This document shows, one piece after another, positions 42,955 through 43,000 of a stretch of DNA of 43,000 nt. The stretch covers positions 38,297 to 81,296 of the forward strand of contig BMAT01009406.1 of NCBI GenBank assembly GCA_019649035.1. The letters are read 5' to 3'. Source of the stretch: Elysia marginata. Lineage: Eukaryota; Mollusca; Gastropoda; Plakobranchidae. Position 1 is the stretch's first letter, and every line of letters begins with the position of its first letter. The position numbers were made by a program, and so were the translations under genes. The notes under the pieces were generated by a model. The model was not told the DNA's origin. It ran no database searches and was given only the letters and a program-made list of their open reading frames with translations.

Positions 42955-43000
42955 ATAAAGAGAGCATTTTTATATAGCGCTTATCCACTAATGTGCTCTA
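42955..43000 (-). repeat. Start of an L2-type LINE/SINE 3' end, cut by the window edge
   Basis: tttttatatagcgcttatcc, then gtgctcta, is the reverse complement of the GCGCTATATAA box region of L2/CR1-like 3' ends. The rest of the element would lie beyond 43000. Confidence 0.45.

Noticed and set aside
1..43000. CRISPR arrays, operons or other prokaryotic systems
   Set aside because: The window is eukaryotic with spliced genes; no regularly spaced direct repeats were seen.

Overview
The window is eukaryotic and metazoan: an intron-rich, AT-rich stretch with GT-AG splice sites, poly(A) signals and many fossil transposons. The mix of Penelope, mariner, several LINE clades and tRNA-derived SINEs (one with a CAAC-repeat tail), and the closeness of the main gene to animal ATP9 proteins, suggest a lophotrochozoan, probably a mollusc. 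The phylum is inference.

Main gene: 24 plus-strand exons from 8428 to 30237 encode an ATP9-family P4-ATPase (ATP9A/ATP9B, C. elegans TAT-5, yeast Neo1). All exon phases agree and the visible protein is 1096 residues with every P4-ATPase signature. The exon carrying the start codon is missing; it lies either undetected in 1-8427 or upstream of the window. The 3' UTR starts at 30238, with poly(A) signals at 31790, 32281 and 34145.

Mobile elements fill the introns and flanks. 6213-7617 holds a rearranged, broken Penelope-like element with a GIY-YIG endonuclease and three hammerhead ribozyme motifs. 12945-13258 is a tRNA SINE with a 10-bp target duplication. 14717-14931 is a perfect 107-bp-arm hairpin just before exon 7. 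17945-20520 is a decayed AP-endonuclease LINE with an internal tandem duplication. 22462-23709 is a mariner element interrupted by a 527-base assembly gap. 32616-33390 is a TA-flanked MITE in the 3' UTR. 34719-34976 is a second SINE with an 8-bp duplication. 38017-39405 is a minus-strand CR1/Rex1-like LINE, and 40840-41502 is the tail of another LINE.

Right flank: an intact 195-residue multi-pass membrane protein of unknown family lies at 42021-42608, with its own poly(A) signal and a probable upstream splice acceptor. An 84-base spliced-looking coding exon at 39904-39987 may belong to the same transcript or to another one. No promoter could be identified with confidence.
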